A stretch of DNA of 64,000 nt from Marivibrio halodurans (GTDB lineage Bacteria; Pseudomonadota; Alphaproteobacteria; UBA8366; Aestuariispiraceae), in the NCBI RefSeq assembly GCF_017963645.1, contig NZ_JAGMWN010000003.1, positions 1-64,000 of the forward strand. The letters run 5' to 3'. A program made the translations under genes and the position numbers. How positions within the stretch are numbered: position 1 is the stretch's first letter; each line of letters starts with the position of its first letter. The notes below the pieces were generated by a model. It had not been told where the DNA came from. It did not search any database and saw only the letters and a list, made by a program, of their open reading frames with translations. Below, piece after piece: positions 28,368 through 37,632 of this stretch.

Positions 28368-30365
28368 ATGAGCGACCTGTTCCAGAACAACGACAAGGCC
28401 GGCGCGGGCTACACCGCCAAGGATATCGAGGTGCTGGAGGGGCTGGAGCCCGTCCGCCACCGGCCCGGCATGTATATCGGCGGCACCGACGAACGGGCCT
28501 TCCACCATCTGGTGGCCGAGGTTCTGGACAATGCCATGGACGAGGCCGTGGCCGGCCATGCCAGCCGGATCGAGCTGACGCTCTGCGAGGACGGCGCGGT
28601 CACGATCACCGACAACGGGCGCGGTATCCCGACCGATCCGCACCCGAAATATACCGACAAATCGGCGCTGGAAGTAATCCTGACGACGCTGCATTCAGGC
28701 GGCAAATTCTCGGGCAAGGTCTATGCGACCTCCGGCGGGTTGCACGGTGTCGGCATCTCCGTCGTCAACGCCCTGTCGGAGAGGCTGGTGGTCGAGGTCG
28801 CGCGGGACCGTAAGCTGTGGCGGCAGAGCTTCTCCCGCGGCGTGCCGACCAGCATGCTGGAGGCGGCCGGCGACGCGCCCAACCGGCGCGGTACCAGTGT
28901 CACCTTCGTGCCGGACGCGGAGATCTTCGGCGGCGCCATGCGGTTCCGGCCGGGGCGGCTCTACCGCATGGCGCGGTCCAAGGCCTATCTCTTCAAGGGT
29001 GTCGAGATCCGGTGGAAATGCGCGCCCGCGCTGCTGGCCGAGGCCGACCGGGAGGCGAAGGTTCCGGAGCAGGAATCGCTGCATTTTCCCGGCGGCATCC
29101 TCGATTACCTGACGCTTCAGATCGGCAGCCGGGCGACCATCACGCCGCGCCCCTTCGCCGGCCAGATGAAGGCGGAGGAAGGCGCCGGCCGCGTCGAATG
29201 GGCGATCCATTGGCCGGCCGACGGCGACGGCTTCTGCCAGACCTACTGCAACACCGTGCCGACGGTTCAGGGCGGCAGCCATGAAAGCGCGATGCGCTCC
29301 GCCCTCGGCCGATCGGTCCGCGCCTATGGCGAGTTGGTCGGCAACAAGAAGGCCAAGGACATCACGGGCGAGGATGTGACGGGCGAGGCGGCGATCATGC
29401 TGTCCGTCTTCATCGCCGATCCGCAGTTCCAGGGTCAGACCAAGGAGCGACTGGCGAGCCCGGAGGCCGGCAAGCTGGTCGAGATGGCGATCAAGGACCG
29501 CTTCGATCATTGGCTGTCCGAGGACCCGCGCAGCGCCAACGACCTGCTGGAACGCACGCTGGAGCGCGTGGACGAGCGCCTGAAGCGCCGCCAGCAGAAG
29601 GAACAGCGCCGCAAGGCGCCGACGCGCAAGCTGCGCCTGCCGGGCAAGCTCGCCGACTGCACCTCCGGCAGTCAGGAAGGCACCGAGCTTTTCCTGGTCG
29701 AGGGCGACAGCGCCGGCGGCTCCGCCAAGCAGGCGCGCGAGCGCACGACCCAGGCGATCCTGCCACTGCGCGGCAAGATCCTGAACGTCGCCAGCGCCAG
29801 CGCCGACAAGCTGCAGCAGAACCAGGAAATCAAGGACCTGTGCCAGGCGCTCGGCTGCGGCACGCGCGGCGATTTCAGCCTGGAGAAGCTGCGCTATGAG
29901 CGGGTCATCATCATGACCGACGCCGACGTGGACGGCGCCCATATCGCCAGCCTGCTCATGACCTTCTTCTATCGCGAGATGCCGGGGCTGATCGAGGCCG
30001 GCCGGCTCTATCTCGCCCTACCCCCGCTCTACCGCCTGACCCAGGGCGGCAAGACGCTCTATGCCCGCGACGACCGGCATAAGGACGAGATCATGAAATC
30101 CGCCTTCAAGCAGGGCGCGAAGGTGGAGATCAGCCGCTTCAAGGGCCTGGGCGAGATGCCCCAGCAGCAGCTTCGCGAGACGACGATGAACCCGAAGCGC
30201 CGCGCGCTCCTCCAGGTCCAACTGCCCGACCGCACGCGCGAGGAAAATCTCGGCGCCGCCCGCCAGATCGCCCAGCTGGTCGAGACCCTGATGGGCAAGA
30301 AAGCGGAACTCCGCTTCAAATATATCCAGGAAAACGCGCGTTTCGTGGAGGATGTGGACGTTTAG
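28368..30365 (+). CDS. parE: DNA topoisomerase IV subunit B
   Basis: This 665-residue ATPase subunit of topoisomerase IV pairs with ParC to decatenate daughter chromosomes. The GHKL ATPase region has AEVLDNAMDEA, DNGRGIP and GGLHGVGISVVNALS. The TOPRIM domain has LFLVEGDSAGGSAKQAR and IIMTDADVDGAHI. The length fits ParE rather than the longer GyrB (about 800). The open frame extends upstream, but MSDLFQNNDKAGAGYTAKDI is the alphaproteobacterial start. It converges with era, nine bases apart. Confidence 0.95.
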   Translation: MSDLFQNNDKAGAGYTAKDIEVLEGLEPVRHRPGMYIGGTDERAFHHLVAEVLDNAMDEAVAGHASRIELTLCEDGAVTITDNGRGIPTDPHPKYTDKSALEVILTTLHSGGKFSGKVYATSGGLHGVGISVVNALSERLVVEVARDRKLWRQSFSRGVPTSMLEAAGDAPNRRGTSVTFVPDAEIFGGAMRFRPGRLYRMARSKAYLFKGVEIRWKCAPALLAEADREAKVPEQESLHFPGGILDYLTLQIGSRATITPRPFAGQMKAEEGAGRVEWAIHWPADGDGFCQTYCNTVPTVQGGSHESAMRSALGRSVRAYGELVGNKKAKDITGEDVTGEAAIMLSVFIADPQFQGQTKERLASPEAGKLVEMAIKDRFDHWLSEDPRSANDLLERTLERVDERLKRRQQKEQRRKAPTRKLRLPGKLADCTSGSQEGTELFLVEGDSAGGSAKQARERTTQAILPLRGKILNVASASADKLQQNQEIKDLCQALGCGTRGDFSLEKLRYERVIIMTDADVDGAHIASLLMTFFYREMPGLIEAGRLYLALPPLYRLTQGGKTLYARDDRHKDEIMKSAFKQGAKVEISRFKGLGEMPQQQLRETTMNPKRRALLQVQLPDRTREENLGAARQIAQLVETLMGKKAELRFKYIQENARFVEDVDV

Positions 30366-30374
30366 GAGCCGACC

Positions 30375-31337
30375 TTAGACGTTGAAATCCAGATTCCACG
30401 TCCGATACCGCTCCGGGTCGTCCTGCCAGCCGTCGCGGACCTTCACGAAGAGGAAGAGGTGAACCGGATGCTCCAGCATCTCGGCCAGTTCCTCGCGCGC
30501 GGCCTGACCGATGCGTTTGATGCGCTGGCCGCCCTTGCCCAGGATGATGGAGCGCTGGCTTTCCCGCTCGACATAGATCACGGCCTCGACCTTGGCGCTG
30601 CCGTCCTTGCGCGGCTCCCAACTCTCCGTCTCGACGGTGAGCGCATAGGGCACTTCCTGATGGACGTTGAGATAGAGCTTCTCGCGCACCACCTCGGCCG
30701 CCAACAGGCGTTGCGGCATGTCGGAAAGCTGATCCTCCGGATAGAGCCAGGGGCCAAGCGGCATCAGCCCCGCCAGATGGTCCGCCAAATCCCCCACCCC
30801 GTCGCCGGTCAGCGCGGAGATCATGAAGATATCCGAGAACATCCCGGTCCGCTGCGCCCGATCCGCGAGCGCCAGGAGGGCCGGCCGCTTCACCGCGTCC
30901 ACCTTGTTGAGCGCCAATAGCGCCCGGCGTCCGCCCGTCCCCTCGTCATCCGGGTCCCTGGGGCCGTACCCGGCCTTGCGCAGCCCGTTTAGGATCGTCT
31001 CCACCTCCCCCTCGAACCCCGTGGTGGCATCGACCACGAGCAGCACCGCATCCGCATCGCCCGCGCCGTCCCAGGCCGCGGAAACCATGGCGCGATCCAG
31101 ACGGCGCTTCGGCGTGAAGATGCCGGGCGTGTCGATCAACGCGATCTGGCTTTCCCCCCTGAGGGCAATGCCGAGCACACGGGCGCGCGTCGTCTGCACC
31201 TTGTGGGTGACGATGGAAACCTTGGCGCCGACCAGTTGATTGACCAGCGTGGACTTGCCCGCGTTCGGCGCGCCGATGACGGCGACGAAACCAGCGCGGG
31301 TGCGGCTGTCTTGCGTGTCTTCCAAATTCTTATCCAT
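30375..31337 (-). CDS. era: GTPase Era
   Basis: This 320-residue GTPase assists 16S rRNA maturation and 30S assembly. The G1 motif is GAPNAGKS (22-29), followed by G3 DTPG and G4 NKVD. The C-terminal KH domain has ILGKGGQRIKRIG for RNA binding. It is the third gene of lepB-rnc-era. The rnc stop and the Era ATG are two bases apart, so translational coupling is likely. A GTG just upstream that overlaps the rnc stop is an alternative start. Confidence 0.96.
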   Translation of the reverse strand: MDKNLEDTQDSRTRAGFVAVIGAPNAGKSTLVNQLVGAKVSIVTHKVQTTRARVLGIALRGESQIALIDTPGIFTPKRRLDRAMVSAAWDGAGDADAVLLVVDATTGFEGEVETILNGLRKAGYGPRDPDDEGTGGRRALLALNKVDAVKRPALLALADRAQRTGMFSDIFMISALTGDGVGDLADHLAGLMPLGPWLYPEDQLSDMPQRLLAAEVVREKLYLNVHQEVPYALTVETESWEPRKDGSAKVEAVIYVERESQRSIILGKGGQRIKRIGQAAREELAEMLEHPVHLFLFVKVRDGWQDDPERYRTWNLDFNV

Positions 31338-31339
31338 CG

Positions 31340-32026
31340 TCACGCACCGAGTTCCTTTAAAAGTCGTTCCGCGGCCATGCGCTCCGCCACGCGCTTGGAG
31401 GTGCCTTCCGCGCGCACCGGCGCGGCGCCGTCGACCGCCACCTCGATGGTGAAGACGGGTGCATGCGCCGGCCCATCGCGCGACACCTCGCGATAGGTCG
31501 GGAGGTCGCGGCCGCGCGCCATCGCCCATTCCTGCAGGGCCGATTTCGGGTCCTTCGGCGGCTTGCCGGAGGTATCCAGGCGCGCCGTCCAATGCGCCTC
31601 GACGAAGGCCCGCGCCGCCTTCAGCCCCCCGTCGCGATAGAGCGCGGCGATCGACGCCTCCACCACATCCGCCAGGATGGAGGGGTTGCGCCGCGCATCG
31701 GCCTCCACCTCCATCCCGCCGCCGAGGCGGATGTGCCCGGCGATGCCGATCCCGCCGGCGATCCCGGCCAGGGTTTCCCGGCTGACGAGGTGGTGCAAAC
31801 GCTTGGAGAGCGCACCTTCCGGTTCCTTCGGAAAGGCCGCCATCAACATGTCGCAGACCAGCAGGGCCAACACCCGATCACCCTGGAACTCCAGCCGTTC
31901 ATAGGCCGAGGCGTCGTCCGCCGCCGCGCTGCGATGAGTCAGCGCGCGGGTCAGCAGCGCGCGATCCGTGAAGCGATGACCGAGAAGCGCCTCGACGGCG
32001 CCCAGGTCGGGCTCATTCGACGGCAT
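31340..32026 (-). CDS. rnc: Ribonuclease III
   Basis: This 228-residue double-strand-specific RNase processes rRNA precursors and structured mRNAs. The catalytic signature YERLEFQGDRVLALLV (about 42-57) carries Glu46 and Asp50, and the second acidic pair is in LADVVEASIAALYRD. A double-stranded RNA-binding domain ends the protein (about 155-228, GTSKRVAERMAAERLLKELG). Position 48 is Gln where most family members have Leu. Its start overlaps the lepB 3' end by 14 bases. Confidence 0.96.
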   Translation of the reverse strand: MPSNEPDLGAVEALLGHRFTDRALLTRALTHRSAAADDASAYERLEFQGDRVLALLVCDMLMAAFPKEPEGALSKRLHHLVSRETLAGIAGGIGIAGHIRLGGGMEVEADARRNPSILADVVEASIAALYRDGGLKAARAFVEAHWTARLDTSGKPPKDPKSALQEWAMARGRDLPTYREVSRDGPAHAPVFTIEVAVDGAAPVRAEGTSKRVAERMAAERLLKELGA

Positions 32027-32804
32027 CGAACAGGCGGCCGAATCTTATGCCGCTCGGCCAGGTCCAGGGGAACCAGAGGACGACATCCTCCTCGACCGAC
32101 CAGAACAGAATCTCGGCCCGGCCGATCAGGTTCTCGAACGGCACATAGCCGACAACGCCGAGAACGCGGCTGTCCCGGGAGTTATCGCGATTGTCGCCCA
32201 TCGCGAAATAATGGCCCGCCGGCACGGTATAGACCGGCGTATTGTCGAGGGCGCCGTTGTCGCCCCGTTCCTCAAGGATACGGTGCTGAACGCCGTTGGG
32301 CAGGGTTTCCACATATTGCGGAACCCGCCGGCCGGAGGAGAGCTCGAAATCCTCGACCCGGCGGCGCGTCACGGGCTCCCCATTGATGTGGAGAACGCCG
32401 CGCACGACCTGGATGCGGTCGCCGGGCAGGCCGACGATACGCTTGATGAAATCGATATCCGTGTCCGTCGGCTTGCGGAAGACGGCGACGTCGCCGCGTT
32501 CCGGCTGATCGCCCATCACGCGGCCGTCGAACGGCCCGGCGGAAAAGGGAAAGCTGTAGCGGCTATAGCCGTAGCTGAGCTTGGAAACGAAGAGATAGTC
32601 CCCTTCCAGCAGCGTCGGGATCATCGAGCCGGACGGGATATTGAACGGCTCGTAAAGGAAGGTCCGGACCACCACCGCGATCAGAAGGGCGTAGAGGATT
32701 GTGCGCAGCGTCTCGCCGAACCCGCCGCCACCGGGCTGCTGGGCCGGTCGATCCGTCTCGTCCACGCCATCCGCCGATGCCGGGTCTGGTGACTTCTGAT
32801 CCAT
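32013..32804 (-). CDS. lepB: Signal peptidase I
   Basis: This 263-residue inner-membrane protease removes signal peptides from exported proteins. A membrane helix at about 35-51 is followed by the nucleophile Ser60 in PSGSMIPTLLEGD. The general-base Lys is in DFIKRIVGLPGDRI, and box E is GHYFAMGDNRDNSRDSR. It is the first gene of lepB-rnc-era, and its 3' end overlaps rnc by 14 bases. Confidence 0.96.
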   Translation of the reverse strand: MDQKSPDPASADGVDETDRPAQQPGGGGFGETLRTILYALLIAVVVRTFLYEPFNIPSGSMIPTLLEGDYLFVSKLSYGYSRYSFPFSAGPFDGRVMGDQPERGDVAVFRKPTDTDIDFIKRIVGLPGDRIQVVRGVLHINGEPVTRRRVEDFELSSGRRVPQYVETLPNGVQHRILEERGDNGALDNTPVYTVPAGHYFAMGDNRDNSRDSRVLGVVGYVPFENLIGRAEILFWSVEEDVVLWFPWTWPSGIRFGRLFDAVE

Positions 32805-32890
32805 GCTTTCCCCGATACACGCCGTGGGATTGGGCCCGGCCCACCGGCCGTGACATCGCCGGGATATGGACAGGCAGCCCGTTGGGAGTC

Positions 32891-32912
32891 AAGCCGAATG
32901 CCGGTTCGGCTT
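32891..32912 (-). terminator. Terminator of the AceE/transketolase-like gene
   Basis: A perfect 8-bp stem (AAGCCGAA / TTCGGCTT) with a 6-base loop lies 39 bases after the stop of the minus-strand gene at 32951. On that strand it is followed by GACTCC, so the T-run is limited to the stem's own TT. Confidence 0.55.
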
Positions 32913-32950
32913 CCCCCCGAGGCCGCCTTCCACACGGGTCGCCAACGCGC

Positions 32951-35329
32951 CTAGAGCATGCGGCGCGCCGCCCGTTCGATGTGATCCGCGTCGATACCGT
33001 AATGGCCGTAAACGTCGATCAGATCGCCACACTGGCCGAAGGTCTCGACCCCCAAGGGCGCCACCGAATGGCCGCGCACCGCGCCCATCCAGGCGACGGC
33101 GGCCGGGTGCCCGTCGATCACGGACACGAGACGGGCATCCCCCGCCAACGGCTCGAACAGATCCTCAACATGGGCCATGCGGCCGTCGTCCGTACCGTCG
33201 AGGCGCGCACGCTCCAACCGCTGCCAATCATTATAGAGCCGGTCGGCCGAGGTGATGGCGAGCAGCCCGGCATCCGGGAAATCCGCGCGCAACCGCGCGA
33301 ACGCCTCATGCGCCTGCGGGGCGACCGCGCCGACATAGACGATCGCGGTCCTGGCGCCGTTCCTTGGCGGATGCACCCAGTAGCCACCCTTGACGATCTG
33401 GTCGGCGAGATCGTCGTCGATCTCGCGATCCGGCTGGTCGATCGGCCGGGTCGAAAGGCGCAGATAGACGGCGGAGCCCTTCTCCTCGTCCTGAATATGC
33501 GCGAACGCCCAGCGCAGGATGACGGCGACCTCATCGCCGAAGCTCGGCTCGAAGGACATCAGGCCCGGTTGCCCCATGCCGATCATCGGCGTGGAAATCG
33601 ACTGGTGCGCGCCTCCTTCCGGTGCCAGCGAGACCCCGGAGGGCGTCGCCACCAGGATGAAGCGGCTGTCCTGATAGCAACCGTAATTCAGCGCATCCAG
33701 CCCACGCTGGATGAAGGGGTCGTAGAGCGTGCCGATGGGCAGCAGCCGCTCCCCGAACAGCTTCGCGGAGAGGCCGAGGGCCGCCAGATTCAGGAACAAA
33801 TCATTCTCGGCGATGCCAAGCTCGATGTGCTGCCCCTGGGGCGAACGGACCCATTTCTGGGCCGACGGCACCTTGCGTTCCTTGAACTCGTCCGCGCGTT
33901 CCTCGCGGCTGAAAAGACCGCGCTGATTGATCCAGGCACCCAGATTGGTCGACTGCGCGACATCGGGCGAGGTGGTGACGATCCGCTCCGCCAGCGGGCC
34001 GTTCTCGCGCGCGATCTCATGCAGAAGCTTGCCGAAAGCCTCCTGGGTGGAGCCGCGCTCCGCCCGCTTGAAGGTCAGCTTCTCCGGCACCGGCACGGGC
34101 TCGGCCTCCAGCACGCGCGCGCGATCCTTCAGGAACGGCACATCGGCGATGAAGCGTTCCAGCGCCTCCGGCGACTGGTCCAGGCCCGCGAAACGCTCCC
34201 ACTCCTCGCCCTCGGCGATACCCATGGACTGGCGCAGCGTCTCGGTCTGCTGCGGGTTCATCAGGCCGGCATGGTTGTCCTTGTGCCCGGCCAGCGGCAG
34301 GCCCCAGCCCTTGATCGTATAGGCGATGATGCAGGTCGGCTTGTCGTTCGGCACCGACTTGAAGGTATGAAGCAAGGCCTTGATGTCGTGGCCACCCAGA
34401 TTGCACATCACGTCATGCAGGGCCGCGTCGTCGTAGGAATCGATCAGCCGGTGCAACGCCGCGTCATCCGGCGTGTCCGCCTTGATCTGCTTGCGCCAGG
34501 CCGGGCCACCCTGGAAGCTCAACGCCGAATAGACGTCGTTCGGGCAGGTGTTGATCCAGCGCTTCAGCGATTCGCCACCCGGTCGGGCGAAGGCGGCCAT
34601 CTGCTTGGAGCCGTATTTCAGCGTCAGCACGTTCCATCCGACCGCCCGGAAGAACCGGCCGATGATGCGGAACAGGTTCTCGTTCACGACGCCGTCCAGG
34701 CTCTGGCGGTTATAGTCGATCACCCACCAGACATTGCGGACATCGTGCTTCCAGGTGTCCATCAGGGCTTCATAGACATTGCCCTCGTCCAGTTCCGCGT
34801 CGCCGACCAGCGCGATCATCCGGCCGCGGTCCCGATCCTTGCGGCCCCAGCCCTTGAGGCGCAGATAATCCTGCGTCAGCGCCGCGAAATTGGTAAGTGC
34901 CGCGCCCAGCCCGACCGAGCCGGTGGAGAAGTCCACCATTTCCCCGTCCTTGGTGCGCGAAGGATAGGATTGGGCGCCGCCATAGGCGCGGAAATTCTTG
35001 AGCTTCTCCAGCTTCTGCTCACCCATCAGATACTGGATGGCGTGGAAGGCCGGGCTGGCATGCGGCTTGACCGCGACCCGGTCCGCCGGCGTCAGCTCGT
35101 GGAAATAAAGCGCCGTCATGATCGCCGAGACCGACGCGCAGGAGGCGAGATGCCCACCGACCTTCAGGCCGTCGCGGCTCTCGCGCAGATGGTTCGCGTT
35201 ATGAATCGTCCAGGCGGAGAGCCAGCGCACCTTGCGCTCGATCGCCTCCAGGGTATCGATCTCCGCCGCATCCGCCTCGCCCAGATAGCCGATATCGGCC
35301 ACGGGGTCCTGGTGTCCATCGGGTGCCAT
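32951..35329 (-). CDS. AceE/transketolase-like thiamine-diphosphate enzyme
   Basis: This 792-residue ThDP-dependent enzyme aligns by motif with the homodimeric pyruvate dehydrogenase E1 (AceE) and transketolase superfamily. It has DFSTGSVGLGAALTNFAAL, the ThDP/Mg motif VGDAELDEGNVYEAL ending in YNRQSLDG, LGGHDIKALLHTF, TIKGWGLPLAGHKDNHAG and QGQHIELGIAENDLF. It is shorter than AceE (about 890), and no E2 or E3 genes are nearby, so its 2-oxo acid or sugar substrate is unsettled. The start at 35329 (MAPDGHQD) has GAGGAAAG seven bases upstream and is preferred over an ATG 14 codons earlier. Confidence 0.85.
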   Translation of the reverse strand: MAPDGHQDPVADIGYLGEADAAEIDTLEAIERKVRWLSAWTIHNANHLRESRDGLKVGGHLASCASVSAIMTALYFHELTPADRVAVKPHASPAFHAIQYLMGEQKLEKLKNFRAYGGAQSYPSRTKDGEMVDFSTGSVGLGAALTNFAALTQDYLRLKGWGRKDRDRGRMIALVGDAELDEGNVYEALMDTWKHDVRNVWWVIDYNRQSLDGVVNENLFRIIGRFFRAVGWNVLTLKYGSKQMAAFARPGGESLKRWINTCPNDVYSALSFQGGPAWRKQIKADTPDDAALHRLIDSYDDAALHDVMCNLGGHDIKALLHTFKSVPNDKPTCIIAYTIKGWGLPLAGHKDNHAGLMNPQQTETLRQSMGIAEGEEWERFAGLDQSPEALERFIADVPFLKDRARVLEAEPVPVPEKLTFKRAERGSTQEAFGKLLHEIARENGPLAERIVTTSPDVAQSTNLGAWINQRGLFSREERADEFKERKVPSAQKWVRSPQGQHIELGIAENDLFLNLAALGLSAKLFGERLLPIGTLYDPFIQRGLDALNYGCYQDSRFILVATPSGVSLAPEGGAHQSISTPMIGMGQPGLMSFEPSFGDEVAVILRWAFAHIQDEEKGSAVYLRLSTRPIDQPDREIDDDLADQIVKGGYWVHPPRNGARTAIVYVGAVAPQAHEAFARLRADFPDAGLLAITSADRLYNDWQRLERARLDGTDDGRMAHVEDLFEPLAGDARLVSVIDGHPAAVAWMGAVRGHSVAPLGVETFGQCGDLIDVYGHYGIDADHIERAARRML

Positions 35330-35485
35330 GTTTTTTCTTTCCTCGAACAGTGCTTCCTCGCTGGTCGACACTTTAGTGCACGAGAGCGCGACGGCAATGC
35401 CGGATCGGGAACGGCACTTATGACGTGCGGCAGCGGCTGACGCGCAGCAGCGGCTTCGCCATACGGATGCCTTCCGTCCCCCGCC

Positions 35486-35938
35486 CTATCGGTCTTGCGG
35501 CGGAACGTACTTGAACCCCACATGGCTGGCGACGAAACCGACGCGTTCATAGAAGCGGCGGGCATCGGCGCGTCGCGCATTGCTGGTCAGTTGGACAAGG
35601 ACGCATCCCGCTTCCCCGGCCCGCTCGATCGCCCAGCGCATCATCGCCTCCCCGATCCCCCGTCCACGCAGGGCGGAGGCGACGCGCACCGCCTCGATCT
35701 GCGCGCGCGGGCCGCCGTGAAGGCTCAAATTCGGAATGAAGGTAAGCTGAAAGGTTCCGACGACCGCGCCATCATGTTCCGCGACCAGAAGGCGATTGTC
35801 CGGACTTTCCTCGATCGCCGCGAAGGCCCGTCGGTAGCTATCGGCGCCCGGTTCTTCCGGCACCGCCCCCAGGGAATCCTCGGCCAGCAGTCGGACGATC
35901 GCGTCCAAATCCTCCGCCCGCGCGTCGCGGATCGTCAT
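35486..35938 (-). CDS. GNAT family N-acetyltransferase
   Basis: This 150-residue acetyl-CoA-dependent acyltransferase has the GNAT core: an N-terminal MTIRDARAEDLDAIVRLL, the central strand VVGTFQLTFIPNL, and the acetyl-CoA pyrophosphate loop RVASALRGRGIGEAMM (about 88-103). It ends with DARRFYERVGFVASHVGFK. The acceptor is unknown. MTIRDARA at 35938 is chosen over the longer frame because it starts the fold. Confidence 0.9.
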   Translation of the reverse strand: MTIRDARAEDLDAIVRLLAEDSLGAVPEEPGADSYRRAFAAIEESPDNRLLVAEHDGAVVGTFQLTFIPNLSLHGGPRAQIEAVRVASALRGRGIGEAMMRWAIERAGEAGCVLVQLTSNARRADARRFYERVGFVASHVGFKYVPPQDR

Positions 35939-35978
35939 GGCGTACGCCGCCGCCGCCGCCACCACCTGGCTCCGCCTG

Positions 35979-36863
35979 TCAGCGGGACGGGCGCAAGCTG
36001 CGCACGCGTCCGGAGGAGTCGCCGCTTCCCTCCGCGGCGTTCTCGCCGCCGGTAGCGGCACCTTCCGCCTCCTCGAATTCGGCGAGCCGCGCCGCTTCCG
36101 CCTTAAGCTTCGAGAAGCTGCGCACGGACAAGGGAATCGTCAGCAGATAGAGGCCGCAGGCGATCGAAAGCGTCAGCCAGGGCGCGCCCGCGATCCCGGC
36201 GAGCACCAACGCGACCCCCGCCATGAAGGGCAGCATGTAGCGCGGGGCGAGCTTCCATTTCTTGAAACTGAAGGTCGGTGCCTCGCTCACCATCAGCAAG
36301 GCCATCAGGATCATCCAGATCGCGACGGCGGCCGGATGATGGACCGGAAGAATGCCGGTCTCGAAGCTGATGATCATCGGCAACAGGCCGAGCGCCGCCC
36401 CCATCGGCGCCGGCACGCCCTGGAAATAATTATAGGCATAGGGGGGCAGCGTATCGAGACGACTGTTGAACCGCGCGAGACGCAGGCCGCAGCAGACCGC
36501 GAAGAACAGTCCCGCGACCCAGCCGAACCCTCCCAACTCGTTGAGCGCCCAGAACCAGGCGATCAGCGCGGGCGAAACGCCGAAGGACACGAAATCGGAG
36601 AGCGAATCCAATTGGGCGCCGAAATCGCTCTGCGCCTTCAGCATGCGCGCCATCCGCCCGTCGAGCCCGTCCAGGATCGCCGCCACGATGATCGCCCCGG
36701 CGGCGAATTCCCACCGCCCGTCGATGGCGTAGCGCACCCCCGTAAGCCCGGCGCAGGTCGCCGCCACCGTGATCATGTTCGGGATCATCTTGGTGAGCGT
36801 CATGCCCTTCAGGCGCGGGGTGCGCTTGGCATCCCGGCGCTTATGACGGCGCGCGCGCAGCAT
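35979..36863 (-). CDS. pssA: CDP-diacylglycerol-serine O-phosphatidyltransferase
   Basis: This 294-residue membrane enzyme makes phosphatidylserine from CDP-diacylglycerol and serine. The CDP-alcohol phosphotransferase motif D68-G69-x2-A72-R73-x8-G82-x3-D86-x3-D90 is perfect. About eight membrane helices follow the basic N-terminus. The start codon overlaps the psd stop (TGATG), so psd and pssA are translationally coupled. Together they supply phosphatidylethanolamine. The C-terminus ends in a charged tail. Confidence 0.95.
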   Translation of the reverse strand: MLRARRHKRRDAKRTPRLKGMTLTKMIPNMITVAATCAGLTGVRYAIDGRWEFAAGAIIVAAILDGLDGRMARMLKAQSDFGAQLDSLSDFVSFGVSPALIAWFWALNELGGFGWVAGLFFAVCCGLRLARFNSRLDTLPPYAYNYFQGVPAPMGAALGLLPMIISFETGILPVHHPAAVAIWMILMALLMVSEAPTFSFKKWKLAPRYMLPFMAGVALVLAGIAGAPWLTLSIACGLYLLTIPLSVRSFSKLKAEAARLAEFEEAEGAATGGENAAEGSGDSSGRVRSLRPSR

Positions 36864-37570
36864 CAGCGAACCTCGCCCTTGCGCATCTTCTCCTTGCCCC
36901 GGGGGCCGCCGCCGAGGTCGGCAAGCACCGTCTCGCCCGCGACCGCGCGCTGCCCTTCGCAGACCAGGATGGGGGTCCCGCGCGGCAGGTAAACGTCCAC
37001 CCGGCTACCGAAACGGATCATGCCGATGCGCTCGCCCGTGCGGATATCATCCCCCTGCTGCACGTCGGAAACGATGCGGCGGGCAACGAGCCCGGCGATC
37101 TGAACCATCGCCAGTTCCTTTTCCCCCGCCGCCTCGATGCGATAGCTGAGGCGTTCGTTGTCGGTGCTGGCCTTGTCCAAGCTGGCGTTCAGGAACTTAC
37201 CCGGCCGGTAGTCCATCTTGAGGATGGTGCCGTCGACCGGCGCGCGGTTCACATGGACATCGAAGACATTCATGAAGATCGAAACGCGCGGGACCGAACG
37301 ATCGGCCATGCCGAGCTCCTCCGGCGGCTTGGTCTCGACGATCTTCTGCACGACACCGTCCGCGGGGCTGACCACCAACCCCTCGCGCACCGGCGTCACC
37401 CGGGGCGGATCGCGGAAGAAATAGGCGCACCACGCGGTCAGCACGACCCCCGGCACGAAGAAAGGCGGCCAGAACAACCCCAGCACGATGGTGGCGATCG
37501 CGAACAGTGCGATGAAGGCCAGCCCCTCGCGGTTGATCGGCACCAGGACGGATTTCAACGTATCGCTCAT
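36863..37570 (-). CDS. psd: Phosphatidylserine decarboxylase proenzyme
   Basis: This 235-residue enzyme decarboxylates phosphatidylserine to phosphatidylethanolamine. It self-cleaves at Gly188-Ser189 ([15 protein letters not shown]) to form the pyruvoyl cofactor on the new alpha chain. Two hydrophobic segments near the N-terminus (about 15-50) anchor it. Other conserved parts are [10 protein letters not shown] and [17 protein letters not shown]. It is the short archaeal/alphaproteobacterial type. It is upstream of and overlaps pssA. Confidence 0.95.
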   Translation of the reverse strand: MSDTLKSVLVPINREGLAFIALFAIATIVLGLFWPPFFVPGVVLTAWCAYFFRDPPRVTPVREGLVVSPADGVVQKIVETKPPEELGMADRSVPRVSIFMNVFDVHVNRAPVDGTILKMDYRPGKFLNASLDKASTDNERLSYRIEAAGEKELAMVQIAGLVARRIVSDVQQGDDIRTGERIGMIRFGSRVDVYLPRGTPILVCEGQRAVAGETVLADLGGGPRGKEKMRKGEVR

Positions 37571-37632
37571 GCTACCTCCGCGCGTCCCGGACGCGCCGCG
37601 CGCCTTTCAATGCGACCATCGGCCACCCGCGG

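Noticed and set aside
32699-35440. 913-codon frame opposite the AceE/transketolase-like gene
   Set aside because: It is antisense to a gene with many conserved motifs, with Arg/Asp/Gly-rich shadow composition and no domain.
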